A stretch of 26,136 nucleotides of DNA from positions 1 to 26,136 of IMG/VR virus record IMGVR_UViG_3300025896_000172; one strand, given 5' to 3'. The notes beneath the pieces were generated by a model. That model was not told where the DNA came from, ran no database searches, and saw nothing but the letters and a program-made list of their open reading frames with translations. This document shows, piece after piece, positions 14,247-23,500 of the stretch. Origin of the DNA: a virus. The position numbers and the translations under genes were made by a program. The stretch's first letter is position 1. Every line of letters begins with the position of its first letter.

Positions 14247-14692
14247 TGTCGGACGATCTGGAAGTTCTGGATCCCCAACCGACGGTTGTGATGTTCCGGG
14301 GTGAGCGGCTGGAGATCCGGCCGCTCACCATCGGCAAGCTGCCCGCGTTCTCGCGCCTGGTGAGGCCCGTTGTGGTCGACTTCTTCAGCGGGCTGCACCC
14401 GGAGTGGTTGACCAGCGACGACGCGATGCTCGCCGATGTAATGGAGCTGCACGGCGAGGCGATCGTCGCTGCACTGGCGATCGCGGCCGACAAGCCAGCG
14501 GCATTCATCGCCGAGCATTCCGATGCGAGCGAGCTGCTTGCCTTGGCGCGAACCGTGGTGGAACAAAACACACCTTTTTTTACCAGGGTGATCCGGGCAG
14601 TACGGGCCGCCCAGGATCACGCGCAAAGCCTCCCGCGCAATGGGATTGGTTCGATGCAATCCAGCGACTTGTCGGAGCCGGCTATTCATTGA
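14246..14692 (+). CDS. Tail assembly chaperone G
   Basis: This 148-aa protein is the unshifted product of the tail chaperone pair. It lies between tube protein and tape measure, where lambda has G and T. It opens with a beta-rich segment (VVMFRGERLEIRPLTIGKLPAFSRLVRPV) followed by helices (AIVAALAIAADKPAAFIAEHS, LLALARTVVEQNTPFF). G proteins coat the tape measure and keep it unfolded until the tube polymerises. Its reading frame crosses a run of seven T's where some ribosomes should slip to the -1 frame. The start shares one base with the tube stop (TGATG). Confidence 0.85.
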   Translation: MSDDLEVLDPQPTVVMFRGERLEIRPLTIGKLPAFSRLVRPVVVDFFSGLHPEWLTSDDAMLADVMELHGEAIVAALAIAADKPAAFIAEHSDASELLALARTVVEQNTPFFTRVIRAVRAAQDHAQSLPRNGIGSMQSSDLSEPAIH

Positions 14693-14850
14693 CCGAAGTC
14701 AAGAACATGACCCTTGCTCAGCTGCGGGCATTCACTGCTGCCTCGCAGCGTGCACATAAGCAACGCATGGCCGAAGAGCTGATCAATGCCCGCGCGGCGC
14801 AGTACGACAAGAACTCCTTCTCCAAATACCTCAAGAGCCTGATCGACTGA
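14246..14850 (+). CDS. Tail assembly chaperone GT, -1 frameshift product
   Basis: A -1 shift at the T-run 14575-14581 joins the first 112 residues of G to an 89-residue extension ending at 14850, giving a 201-aa GT protein. The extension contains AQWDWFDAIQRLVGAGYSLTEVKNMTLAQLRAF and ends KNSFSKYLKSLID. It is helical with highly biased codons and no convincing start of its own, which is what a T domain should look like. In lambda the T part recruits the tube protein gpV while the G part holds the tape measure. It ends one base before the tape-measure start codon. Confidence 0.82.
14575..14620 (+). promoter_or_regulatory. Programmed -1 frameshift signal: T_TTT_TTT plus downstream stem-loop
   Basis: In the G frame the heptamer reads T-TTT-TTT (14575-14581). 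Both tRNAs can re-pair with TTT after a -1 slip, and the -1 frame then continues TAC-CAG-GGT. Six nucleotides later a stem-loop starts: GTGATCC-GGGC (14588-14598) pairs with GCCC-A-GGATCAC (14609-14620) around a 10-nt loop, with one bulged A. Slippery site, 5-8 nt spacer and stable stem are the three parts expected of such a signal. Confidence 0.85.
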
Positions 14851-14851
14851 C

Positions 14852-17599
14852 ATGGCACAGCCCGCAGCCAATCTCCGCGTCCGTATCTCGGCGGATCTAA
14901 ACGACATTAAATCCGGCTTGGGTTTGCTGCGTGGAGAGTTGGCGAAGGTCAAGGCAGAGGCGGCGAAGTCGGCGCCAGATTCCAGCGCCTGGTCCACTGG
15001 CATCGGCAAGATCCGCACGCAGCTGGGAAACCTGTTGGGTGCGTATGTCGGTGTACAGACGCTGACAGCGGGCGTGCACGGCTTGGCCGATGCTCTGGAG
15101 CGTGCAGACCGGATCGGTGAACTTGCGCTGCAGAGCGGAATGTCCACGGAGTCCCTCTCGCGCCTGGCGTATGCAGCGCAATTCTCCGGCGTGACCATCG
15201 AGTCGTTGAACGGCGCCGTCGTCAAGCTCAGCAAGGGCATGGTCGCCAGCGAGAAGGTGATCAACGGCGTCGGAGTGTCCACGCGCGATGCCGCGGGAAA
15301 CTTCCGGTCGACCGAGGAGGTCATCCTCGACCTTGCCGATGTCTTCGCAAGCCTTCCGGACAGCCCAGAGCGTGCCGCGCTGGCCGTCAAGTTGTTTGGC
15401 AGGTCGGGGGCTGAACTGATCCCGCTGCTGGTCGAAGGCAAACAGAAGCTGCAGGAATATGGCGACCAGGCCGCCGCCACCGGCAATGTCATCAGTGGTG
15501 AGGCTGCTGCTTCAGCAGGTGAGTTCAACGACAATCTGGATCGCCTGAAGGGCGCGCTTGCCGGTGTTGCCAACGAGACCATCCGCAATGTGGTGCCGGC
15601 AGTTTCCGGCTATGCAGAGGAAGCAGCCAAGGCCGGCCAGACCAGCAACTTCGCAGCGCAGGGTGGGCAGTTCCTGGCGCGCGTACTGAAGGTGGTTGCC
15701 GCCGGCGCCATCATCGTCAAGAACGTGGTCGAGGGGCTGGTCAATGTCCTCGCTTTCTGCAACACGGCGGTCACCACCATTGCCGGCACCATCGTCGGGA
15801 CGTTCGCCCGCTCGCTTGGCGTGGTCGCCCGCGCAGGCAAGGGGCTGCTGTCCGGCGAAAACCCGTTCCTCGTGTTTGCGAAGTTCACCAAGGACGCCGG
15901 CGCAACCGTCAAGGCGAACCTTGAAGGCTTGATCTCCGGCAAGAACAGTATCGCCAACGGCTTCAAAGCCATGACGTCCGGCGTATCGGAGGCCGCCAGC
16001 GACATCGCCAACGTGGGCAAGCTGTTCGACGACGCGGCAGCCAATGCGACGTCGGCAACGAAAGGAATCGATTCTGCTGCGCAGCAAGCAACCCCCGCGT
16101 CGCAGGCGTTGCTCGAAACCATCCGGAAATTGCTGGGTGAGGGTTCGGGTGGGGACAAGGGCAAGAAGTCAGGCACCAGCGCGAAGATCGAGCATATTGC
16201 CGCCAGCACTGCCTTGCTGCAGGACAGCGTCAAGCGCGCACAGGAGCAGCTTGACCAGCAGCTGGAAGACCAGCAGATCAGCATCGCCGACTACTACGCC
16301 AAGCGCGTGGAGCTGCAACAACGCTTGATCGACCTGCAAATCGAGCAGGCACAGTCCGAGCTCGAAGTCACCAAGGGCCTAGACCAGCGTCGGCGCCTGG
16401 AAGAGCAGATCATCATCCTGCAGCGTGATCGTGGCGAAGTCGCGGTCAATGCCGCACGCGAGCAGAAGAAGGCCGAGGAAGAGCTCAACAAGACCAAGCT
16501 CGAGGGGTTCCGCACCCAGCAGTCCCAGATCAGCGGGACACTCTCGGCAACCGAGGGCTCGATCTCGGCGCAGATGGATGCCGGCACGCTGGGCGCCATC
16601 GAGGGCGAGCGCCGACTCAAAGAGATACGGCAGCAATCGTTGGATCAATTGCTCGCCTTGCGGGCCCGCCAGTTCGCATGGCTGGCGGGCATGACGAAGG
16701 CCGACCCGCAGTATGCCGCTGCCCAGCAAGGCCTGCTGGAGCTCGACACCAGCATCGCGAACATCCAGGCATCGATGAGTCAGTTCAGCCAGGGCATCGC
16801 CGATGCCGGCCTGGGCGCACTGAACACGTTCTGGAACAACCTGCTCGACCGGACACAGTCGACGCTTGACACGGTCAAGCAACTCTTCAGCGATTTCGCA
16901 ACCAATGTGTTCGGGACGGTCGCCCAGGACTTCAGCAAGAACATCGTGGATACGATCCGCGGCTGGGTATCCAGCTTCGGCAGCGACCTCGCGGGGTCTA
17001 CCGCCAATGCTGCTACTGAGACCACGGCGGCTACGGCGGCAGCTGCTGCCACGACTGCTGCTGCGGCGACGGCTGGCGCGACTACCACCGCATCGGCGGT
17101 CGCTGCGGCCGCCACCACGACAGCGGGGGCAACGACGGCGGCCAGCATCCTGACGGCGGCGGGTGCTGCCGTGGGTGCTGCGTTGATAAGCTCGGCGACC
17201 ACTGCCGCGGCGATCATGCGCGCCGCAAGTGCGTTGAGCAGTTTCGGTGCTGCCCACGGGGGCGGAACGGCCGGTTCGCTGACCATGACCCGGCACAACA
17301 TCAATCCGTTGGTGTTCGGGAACGCCCCGCGCTATCACGGCGGCGGCATCGCTGGCCTTCGCCCAGGTGAGCTCCCGATCATCGTGGAAGAAGGCGAGCG
17401 CATCCGCACAAAGGAGCAGGAAGCTGCGCTTCAGGAGCAGCTCAAGCGCGGCGGCAACGCCAGCCAAGGCATCGTCACCACCCCCATCGTCGCCATCGGT
17501 GACGACGCCATCGCCGATGCGCTGGCCAGCGCTGCCGGTGAGCGGGCCGTGGTCACCATTGTCCGCCGCAACTGGGGCGGACTGAGCCGGGGCACCTGA
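14852..17599 (+). CDS. Tail tape measure protein
   Basis: This 915-aa protein sets tail length and is later ejected with the DNA. The N-terminal part contains the family signature KLFGRSGAELIPLLVEGKQ (about 182-200). A hydrophobic region follows at about 275-330 (VLKVVAAGAIIVKNVV, TTIAGTIVGTF). A coiled-coil segment rich in Gln and Glu spans about 450-560. A remarkable Ala/Thr-only tract lies at about 719-788, and the C-terminus contains GGGIAGLRPGELPIIVEEGERI, common at the end of siphovirus tape measures. At roughly 1.5 angstrom per residue the tail would be about 135-140 nm (inference). The stop shares one base with the next start (TGATG). Confidence 0.93.
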   Translation: MAQPAANLRVRISADLNDIKSGLGLLRGELAKVKAEAAKSAPDSSAWSTGIGKIRTQLGNLLGAYVGVQTLTAGVHGLADALERADRIGELALQSGMSTESLSRLAYAAQFSGVTIESLNGAVVKLSKGMVASEKVINGVGVSTRDAAGNFRSTEEVILDLADVFASLPDSPERAALAVKLFGRSGAELIPLLVEGKQKLQEYGDQAAATGNVISGEAAASAGEFNDNLDRLKGALAGVANETIRNVVPAVSGYAEEAAKAGQTSNFAAQGGQFLARVLKVVAAGAIIVKNVVEGLVNVLAFCNTAVTTIAGTIVGTFARSLGVVARAGKGLLSGENPFLVFAKFTKDAGATVKANLEGLISGKNSIANGFKAMTSGVSEAASDIANVGKLFDDAAANATSATKGIDSAAQQATPASQALLETIRKLLGEGSGGDKGKKSGTSAKIEHIAASTALLQDSVKRAQEQLDQQLEDQQISIADYYAKRVELQQRLIDLQIEQAQSELEVTKGLDQRRRLEEQIIILQRDRGEVAVNAAREQKKAEEELNKTKLEGFRTQQSQISGTLSATEGSISAQMDAGTLGAIEGERRLKEIRQQSLDQLLALRARQFAWLAGMTKADPQYAAAQQGLLELDTSIANIQASMSQFSQGIADAGLGALNTFWNNLLDRTQSTLDTVKQLFSDFATNVFGTVAQDFSKNIVDTIRGWVSSFGSDLAGSTANAATETTAATAAAAATTAAAATAGATTTASAVAAAATTTAGATTAASILTAAGAAVGAALISSATTAAAIMRAASALSSFGAAHGGGTAGSLTMTRHNINPLVFGNAPRYHGGGIAGLRPGELPIIVEEGERIRTKEQEAALQEQLKRGGNASQGIVTTPIVAIGDDAIADALASAAGERAVVTIVRRNWGGLSRGT

Positions 17600-18774
17600 T
17601 GGGCGTCCCGGTTCCCTGGACCTTCGCCGCCGCCGGCACCGTCTCCGCACAACTGGCCTGGCTCACCGACGTCCTGCCCGCCGTCACCGGCCCCGAGCAG
17701 ACCCGTCGCCTGCGCCTGGCCCCGCGCGTCACCATCGCCTTCGACGGCCTGGAATCCGCCCGCAACCGCCGCTGGATGGAAACCCTGCTCAACGCCAACG
17801 GGGCAGGGCGCTGGGAAGTGCCCCTGGTCATGGACACAGCCCAGCTCGCCGCACCGCTTGCCGCCGCCAGCAGCAGCGTTCCCTTCGACACCAGTGACCG
17901 CCGCTTCACCGCCGGCGGCAAGGCCCTGCTGATCGCCGAGGATCCGCGTCGCTTCGAAGTCGTCGAGATCGACACCGTCGAAGCCGACCACCTCGCCCTG
18001 GTCGGCGCCACCACCTTCGCCTGGGCCACCGGCACCCGCGTCGTGCCGTTGCGCACCAGCCACCTGGACGGCATGCCCACGCTGTCGCGCTTCACCGGCG
18101 ACGATTCGCCGTACCAGGTTTCCTTCCTCCTGGACGAATTGCTGGAAGTGGAACCCGACCCCGGCGCCGCCAGCTACCGCAGCGCGCCGGTGCTGGAGTG
18201 GACGCCGGTGTGGACCAGCGACCCGGAAACCACGCCCGAGCGCCAGCTGCTCACCGTCGACGAAGACACCGGCCCCATCGTCACCACCGACCTGGTCGGC
18301 ATCCCGCTGGGCCGCACGGGCATGTCCTTCGCCCTGGTCGGCCGTCCGGCCATCGCCGCGTTCCTGGGCCTGCTGTATGCCCTGTGCGGCCGCTGGGCGC
18401 CGATCTGGGTCCCCAGCTGGGCGCAGGACCTGCGCGTGGTCGCCACCGTGGCCAACGGCGCCACCACCGTCGACGTGGAGCACAGCGGCCTGTCCGCGCG
18501 GCCGCTGGCCATCAACCGCCGCGACATCCGCCTCCAGCTGGCGGACGGCACCGTGCTGTATCGGCGCATCACCGCGGCCGTGGAGCAAAGCGCCGACGTC
18601 GAACGCCTGACCCTGGACAGCGCCATCGCCACCGGCTTCGCCGCCAGCGCGGTGGCGGTCGTGTCCTTCATGGCCCTGTGCCGGCAGGACACCGACGTCA
18701 ACAAGCTGATCTGGTGGAACTACGACACCGTGCAATGCGATCTGTCGTTCCGGGCGGTGAAGCATGGCCTTTGA
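17599..18774 (+). CDS. Distal tail / tail hub protein, first tip gene
   Basis: This 391-aa protein directly follows the tape measure, the place of the distal tail or hub proteins. I do not see a named signature, but the sequence is beta-rich with Trp-containing segments such as VLEWTPVWTSDPE and RWAPIWVPSWAQDLRVVATV, and VVEIDTVEADHLALVG as in domains of tail hub proteins. It has no signal peptide or membrane helix. Codons are extremely GC-biased, unlike the fibre genes downstream. Overlaps of 1 nt upstream and 11 nt downstream tie it to its neighbours. Its partner downstream has a DUF2163/BR0599 organisation, as in other long-tailed phages and gene transfer agents. Confidence 0.65.
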   Translation: MGVPVPWTFAAAGTVSAQLAWLTDVLPAVTGPEQTRRLRLAPRVTIAFDGLESARNRRWMETLLNANGAGRWEVPLVMDTAQLAAPLAAASSSVPFDTSDRRFTAGGKALLIAEDPRRFEVVEIDTVEADHLALVGATTFAWATGTRVVPLRTSHLDGMPTLSRFTGDDSPYQVSFLLDELLEVEPDPGAASYRSAPVLEWTPVWTSDPETTPERQLLTVDEDTGPIVTTDLVGIPLGRTGMSFALVGRPAIAAFLGLLYALCGRWAPIWVPSWAQDLRVVATVANGATTVDVEHSGLSARPLAINRRDIRLQLADGTVLYRRITAAVEQSADVERLTLDSAIATGFAASAVAVVSFMALCRQDTDVNKLIWWNYDTVQCDLSFRAVKHGL

Positions 18775-19867
18775 CGATTTCGAACAGGGCCAGTGGACCG
18801 GCAAGCCGATCCACCTTTTCATTTTCACCCTGCAGGCCAAGGTCTGGCGCTTCGCCACCTGCGATCGCGACTACGTGGTTGGCGCCAACACCTATCTGGC
18901 CGCGCCGATCAGCCGCAGCGCGATCGAGCAGACGGCCGAGTCGGCGAAGGATGAGCTGACCATCCGCATGCCGTACCTGCGCGACCCGAATGCGGAGGAA
19001 TTCCCGCCCACGCAGGACCTGGGCGATGTGTGGTTCCCCTTCGTGCCCAGCGACAAGGTCCATGTCACCTGCCTGGCCACGCACTTCGGCGACACCGATC
19101 CGCCGCATGTGGAGTGGATGGGCGAAGTGGTGCAGCCCAAGTTCACCGATGTGGAACTGACGCTGGTCTGCGAGCCCAGCAGCGGCACCGACAAGATCCG
19201 CAACCTGGGGGCGAAGTGGCAGCGGGCTTGCTGGAAGACGGTGTATTCCACGGGGATTCGTGGCTGCAACCTCTTGCCCAACGGCATCCCGATCACGGTT
19301 CCGGCCGGCTTGACTGCGGTCAGCGGCAATAACCTGACGGCAGCGGAGTTCACCACGCAGGCGCGCAGTTTCGTGGGCGGCAAGGTGCGTTGGTACACCG
19401 AGGAAGTAGTCCCCGGGGAAGGACTGGTGCCGCACGTGGCCACCATCACCGCCCACGCCGGCACCACCCTTACCGTGGACGATGCCGATGGGCTGGCGGT
19501 GGGTGATGTCGTCACCGCCTATACCTTGCCCTTCGCCCTCACCGCCACGCTGTACGCCGTCAACGGCCTGACCGCCACCGCCGCCGCCTTTGGCGCCGCG
19601 CCGCTGTCGCTGGCCGGCGGCACCGCGACCTGGCTGCGTGAGGATGGGCTCATCGAGCGCCGCTCCATCATGCGCCACACCGGCAACGACATCGTGCTGC
19701 TCTACGGCGCCGCCGATCTGGCCGCTGGCCTGGCCGTCACCGTGTTGCCCGGCTGCCCGCGCACCTGGGCCGCGTGCGAGGCGCGCGGCAACACGATCAA
19801 CAACGGCGGCGCGTTCTTCAAGCCGATCAAGAACCCGACGGACGGAGTGAGCATGTCATGGGGCTGA
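18764..19867 (+). CDS. Tail tip protein, DUF2163 / BR0599 type
   Basis: This 367-aa protein resembles the DUF2163/phage BR0599 family, which forms part of the tail tip next to the central J-like protein. The N-terminal half (about 15-165) has the DUF2163 pattern, including WMGEVVQPKFTDVELTLVCEP and CWKTVYSTGIRGCNL. The C-terminus has the BR0599 hallmark GCPRTWAACEARGN followed by NNGGAFF at about 331-353. Two related-looking beta modules lie in between (about 203-250 and 282-330), each with GG-x(3)-W, an I-x2-H-x-G turn and a closing hydrophobic strand, which suggests internal duplication. Overlaps on both sides indicate coupled translation. Confidence 0.75.
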   Translation: MAFDDFEQGQWTGKPIHLFIFTLQAKVWRFATCDRDYVVGANTYLAAPISRSAIEQTAESAKDELTIRMPYLRDPNAEEFPPTQDLGDVWFPFVPSDKVHVTCLATHFGDTDPPHVEWMGEVVQPKFTDVELTLVCEPSSGTDKIRNLGAKWQRACWKTVYSTGIRGCNLLPNGIPITVPAGLTAVSGNNLTAAEFTTQARSFVGGKVRWYTEEVVPGEGLVPHVATITAHAGTTLTVDDADGLAVGDVVTAYTLPFALTATLYAVNGLTATAAAFGAAPLSLAGGTATWLREDGLIERRSIMRHTGNDIVLLYGAADLAAGLAVTVLPGCPRTWAACEARGNTINNGGAFFKPIKNPTDGVSMSWG

Positions 19868-20286
19868 TCGACACGCTGCGCCACTGGTACGACGACAAGC
19901 GCTGGCGCTTCCGCTACTGGTGGCTGGATACGCGCAGCGGTGAGCGGGCGCATTGGGTGTGTGTGTGCATGGCCGCCCTGGTCTTCATCGTGTTGTTGAT
20001 CCGCATGGTGCTGGTGGCGCTGGATCCGCCGCCGGTGGCGCAGATGAAGGCGATCTGGCCGATCTGGGTGATCCAGCTGATCATCATGGTCGTGGCCGCG
20101 GTGATTTCCTACGCCATGCGCCCGAAGCCCGAGGCGCCCAAGCCGCAGAAGGGCGAGGCACCCACCACCGAGGACGGACAGAGCGCCAAGCACTATTTCG
20201 GCACGTGCTGGGTGGAAGACGAATTCATTCTGGCGTGGAAGCAAATGGGCACGATCCCGATCAAGTCGAAGGGTGGCAAGAAGTGA
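19858..20286 (+). CDS. Two-span membrane protein in the tail-tip region
   Basis: This 142-aa protein has an aromatic, basic N-terminus (WYDDKRWRFRYWWLD), membrane helices at about 36-55 (CMAALVFIVLLIRMVLVAL) and 68-88 (WVIQLIIMVVAAVISYAM), a Pro/Lys-rich linker (PKPEAPKPQKGEAP), and a conserved-looking tail (WVEDEFILAWKQMGTIPIKSKGGKK). The tail reads like a short beta segment found near J-like proteins. Membrane helices in a tail-tip gene could be a tip component that enters the host membrane, or an assembly or exclusion factor. The ATG at 19858 lies 10 nt inside the previous gene, and the stop overlaps the next as GTGA. Function is not established from sequence. Confidence 0.65.
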   Translation: MGLIDTLRHWYDDKRWRFRYWWLDTRSGERAHWVCVCMAALVFIVLLIRMVLVALDPPPVAQMKAIWPIWVIQLIIMVVAAVISYAMRPKPEAPKPQKGEAPTTEDGQSAKHYFGTCWVEDEFILAWKQMGTIPIKSKGGKK

Positions 20287-20510
20287 TTGTCACCTCACGC
20301 CATCTATTCACCATTCCCGGCTACAGCACCCGCAACGGTTTCTGCCGCGGCAAGTCGCGGGAGTGGTTCAAGCGGCACGGTCTGGACTGGCGCTCCTTTG
20401 TGCGCCACGGCATCCCTGCCGAGGTGCTTGAAGCCACCGGCGATGGCCTGGCGATGGCGGTTGTGAAGTGGGCGCGCGAGTGCGAAGCGCAGGAGGCGGC
20501 GCGTGGGTAA
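20283..20510 (+). CDS. Small conserved-looking phage protein before the J-like gene, function unknown
   Basis: This 75-aa soluble protein starts with GTG in a GTGA overlap and ends 8 nt inside the J-like gene. It begins MIVTSRHLFTIPGYSTRNGFCRGKSREWF and continues with KRHGLDWRSFVRHGIPAEVLEATGDGLAMAVV, a small alpha-helical layout with many basic and aromatic residues. I recall similar short proteins just upstream of tip proteins in other Proteobacteria phages but know no function. It lies where lambda encodes K and I, yet shows no NlpC/P60 or other peptidase motif. Confidence 0.65.
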   Translation: MIVTSRHLFTIPGYSTRNGFCRGKSREWFKRHGLDWRSFVRHGIPAEVLEATGDGLAMAVVKWARECEAQEAARG

Positions 20511-23500
20511 GGGAAGCAAGCCCACCGTCGGCTACTGGTACCTGCCTGCGTTCCATGTGGGCCTGGGCATCGGCCCGATCGATGCCTATCTGGAAGCCCG
20601 CGGCGGCGACAAGACGGCGTGGGCCGGGCGGCTGACGGCCAGCGGCACGATCCACATCAACGCACCCAACCTGTGGGGCGGCGAGAAGGACCAGGGCGGC
20701 ATCGTCGGCGACATGGACGTGATGTTCGGCGAGGCCGGCCAGATGCCGAACCCGTACCTGATCAGCACCTTCGGCGACCAGCAGCCCGCGTGGCGCGGCC
20801 TGGCCACACTGGTGTTCAAGGGCGGCAAGTACGGCGCGATGAGCCCGTACCCGCAGCCGATGAGCCACAAGATCGAGAAGATCGTGGAGGGCTGGGATGG
20901 GGATGGCTGCTGGTATCCGGAGAAGGCGAGGATCGCGTTCGGTGCGGATACGGGTGCATTGACCGATGTCGTTGCCGTGGGTGCCACCGCGCGGCCATCT
21001 GCCGGAGGTGCGGATTGGAGCCGTTCTACATCCCCCGTGGGTTTCATCGCCGGGTATGCCATCGGCGCTGGCGACCGCTTTATCGCATGGGACCTCAGCG
21101 CGGCGGGTTACACAGATGACGCTTTGGTGTGGCACGGTTCAGCTGGCTTCCTCGGTGGAAGCGGCGGTGCCCGCATGGGCGTCTACTTTGGCGGTTCTAT
21201 CCTGATCGCGGGCGGTCTCTCCGGCTATTTCGTGTCGACAGATAAGGCGGTCAGTTTCAGCGTTCGCGCCTATCCTGACTTCCCCAGGCTGACTCTTGTC
21301 GCGGGGTCGGCATCGCTGATGGTGGCGATGGGGCCCTATGACGCCACACTCTTCAGCGCCACGTCCGTCGAGGGGCCGTGGTCAGTTGGCGCGATGCACG
21401 GCTTGACCGGTAGCCATGCGGCTTTCGATCCGAAAATGAATCAGTTCGTGTTCGTGGGTAGCGATATCGCCACGTCAGTTCCGCGTGCAATCGCCACGGA
21501 ATCCGGTGCGCTGATCACGGATCTGGTGCTGCCCGCCTTCGCCACCGCATCGACCTGCATTTGCGCCATGTTCTCGCCCGCCGCCAGCGGTCACGGCGTT
21601 ATCGGTACCAATAGCGGTGAGATCGCGTACAGGCACAGTGATGGGACATGGCTACTGTCCGCCGACGTGCTTGGCGAGCCTGGCATTGGCGTGCAGTGGG
21701 TCGGGAATCGCTTCATCATGTGGGGCGCGACTCTGGCCAAGGAAAGCGCGACGGGTCAGTCGTGGACCAGCATTGACTTACAGAACACCGGCGTGAAAGC
21801 GATCGCGACGGGTGCCACCATCGACACCCGCAACTACGCCCTTGCCGGCATCAACCCCGCCCACGCCCTCTATTACGCCCGCACCCACAGCGAGATCGGC
21901 CGTGAGCCCATCGCCAACATCAACGACACCAGCTCCCGCGCTTCCGCCGACAAGCTCTACGCCGAAGCCTTCGGCATCTGCACCGAATACGACCCCTCCG
22001 CCGAGAGTCTGGTCGAGTACGAGCAGCGCATCTGCAACCTGATCGGCGGCAGCATCAACCGCAGCCTGGTCGACGGCCAGTACTACCTGGACCTGGCGCG
22101 CGGCGACTATGTGCTGGAGGATCTGCCGATCCTCACCGACGACGACATCCTGAGCTTCGCCGAGCAGCCGTCGATCCTGGACAACGCGATCAACAGCGTC
22201 AGCGTGAAGTATTTCGATCCGGTGCGCAAAGAGACCATCGTCACTCCCCCGGTGCAGGCGCTGGCGCTGATCGATGCCTTCGGCACCATCCATCAGGTCA
22301 AGGACTACCCGGAAATCCCGACTGCCGCACTGGCGGCGCGCATCGCCGAGCGGGATCTGCGCACCAGCGTCACCCCGACCCGCGCTTTCGACCTTGTTAC
22401 AAAGCGTAAGCCCTACGATTGGCGGCCAAACACCTATTTCCGCCTGCAGGTGCCCAAGCGCGGTATTGCGGACATGGTGTGCCTCCTGGGGTCGAAGGAA
22501 ACTGGCACGCTGAAGTCTGGGGCGATCAAGATCACGGCCGTGCAGGACATCTACAGTTTGCCGGACACCTCCTACATCGAGGTGGAGCACGGTGTGGATA
22601 CCCGGCCGCCGCAGACGCCGGTTGCCATCGTGCTTCAAAGAGTTTTCGAAGCGCCGTATATCGAAGTTGTGGCGAATTTGTCCCGCGCTGATTTGGCCGC
22701 GCTGCCTGGGGAAACGGGCTACCTGCTGGCGGTTGCCGCAGATCCGGCTCAGAGCCGCGACTACACGATGCGGGTCGCACCTGATGGCGGCGACTACATT
22801 GAGGCCAACAACGGCGACTGGTGCCCCAACGCCACCACGGTGGGAGGCATCGGCCTGGAGCCGGGTCCAGTGGTGGTGGCGTTGGCCAGCAGCGACCGAC
22901 TGGATCAGGTGGTAGTAGGTAAGCCGGTACTCATCGATGACGAGATCTTCCGGGTCGATGCCATCGATATCGTTGCGCCTTCGGTCACCCTGGGCCGCGG
23001 TTGCGCCGATACGGTGCCGGCAATCCATGCGGCGGGCAGTCGCTTGTGGTTCTTCGCTGATCACGCCGCGATCGACACCACCGAATACACCGACGGCGAG
23101 ACTATCAACGTCAAGTTGCTGACCAACACCGGAAGCCAGCAGTTGGCCGAAGACCTGGCCACGGCCATGCCGCTCACCTTCGACCAGCGACAATTCCGCC
23201 CGTATCCACCCGGGTTGGTGCGGATCAATGGCGAAGCGGCTCCGCCGTATTTGTTCGGCGAGATCACTGCGACTTGGGCGCATCGCGATCGCGAGCTGCA
23301 GGCCGACCAACTGGTCGATCACGAGATGGCCAGCATCGGCCCGGAAGCGGGCCAGACCACGACCCTCCGCTGGTACCTGGACAATGTGTTGGTGCAAACC
23401 CACAGCGCACTCAGCGGCACCAGCCAGGCCTACACACCCTCCGCCGATGGCCAATTGCGCATCGAAATCGAATCCGTGCGCGACAGCTTGGCCAGCGCGC

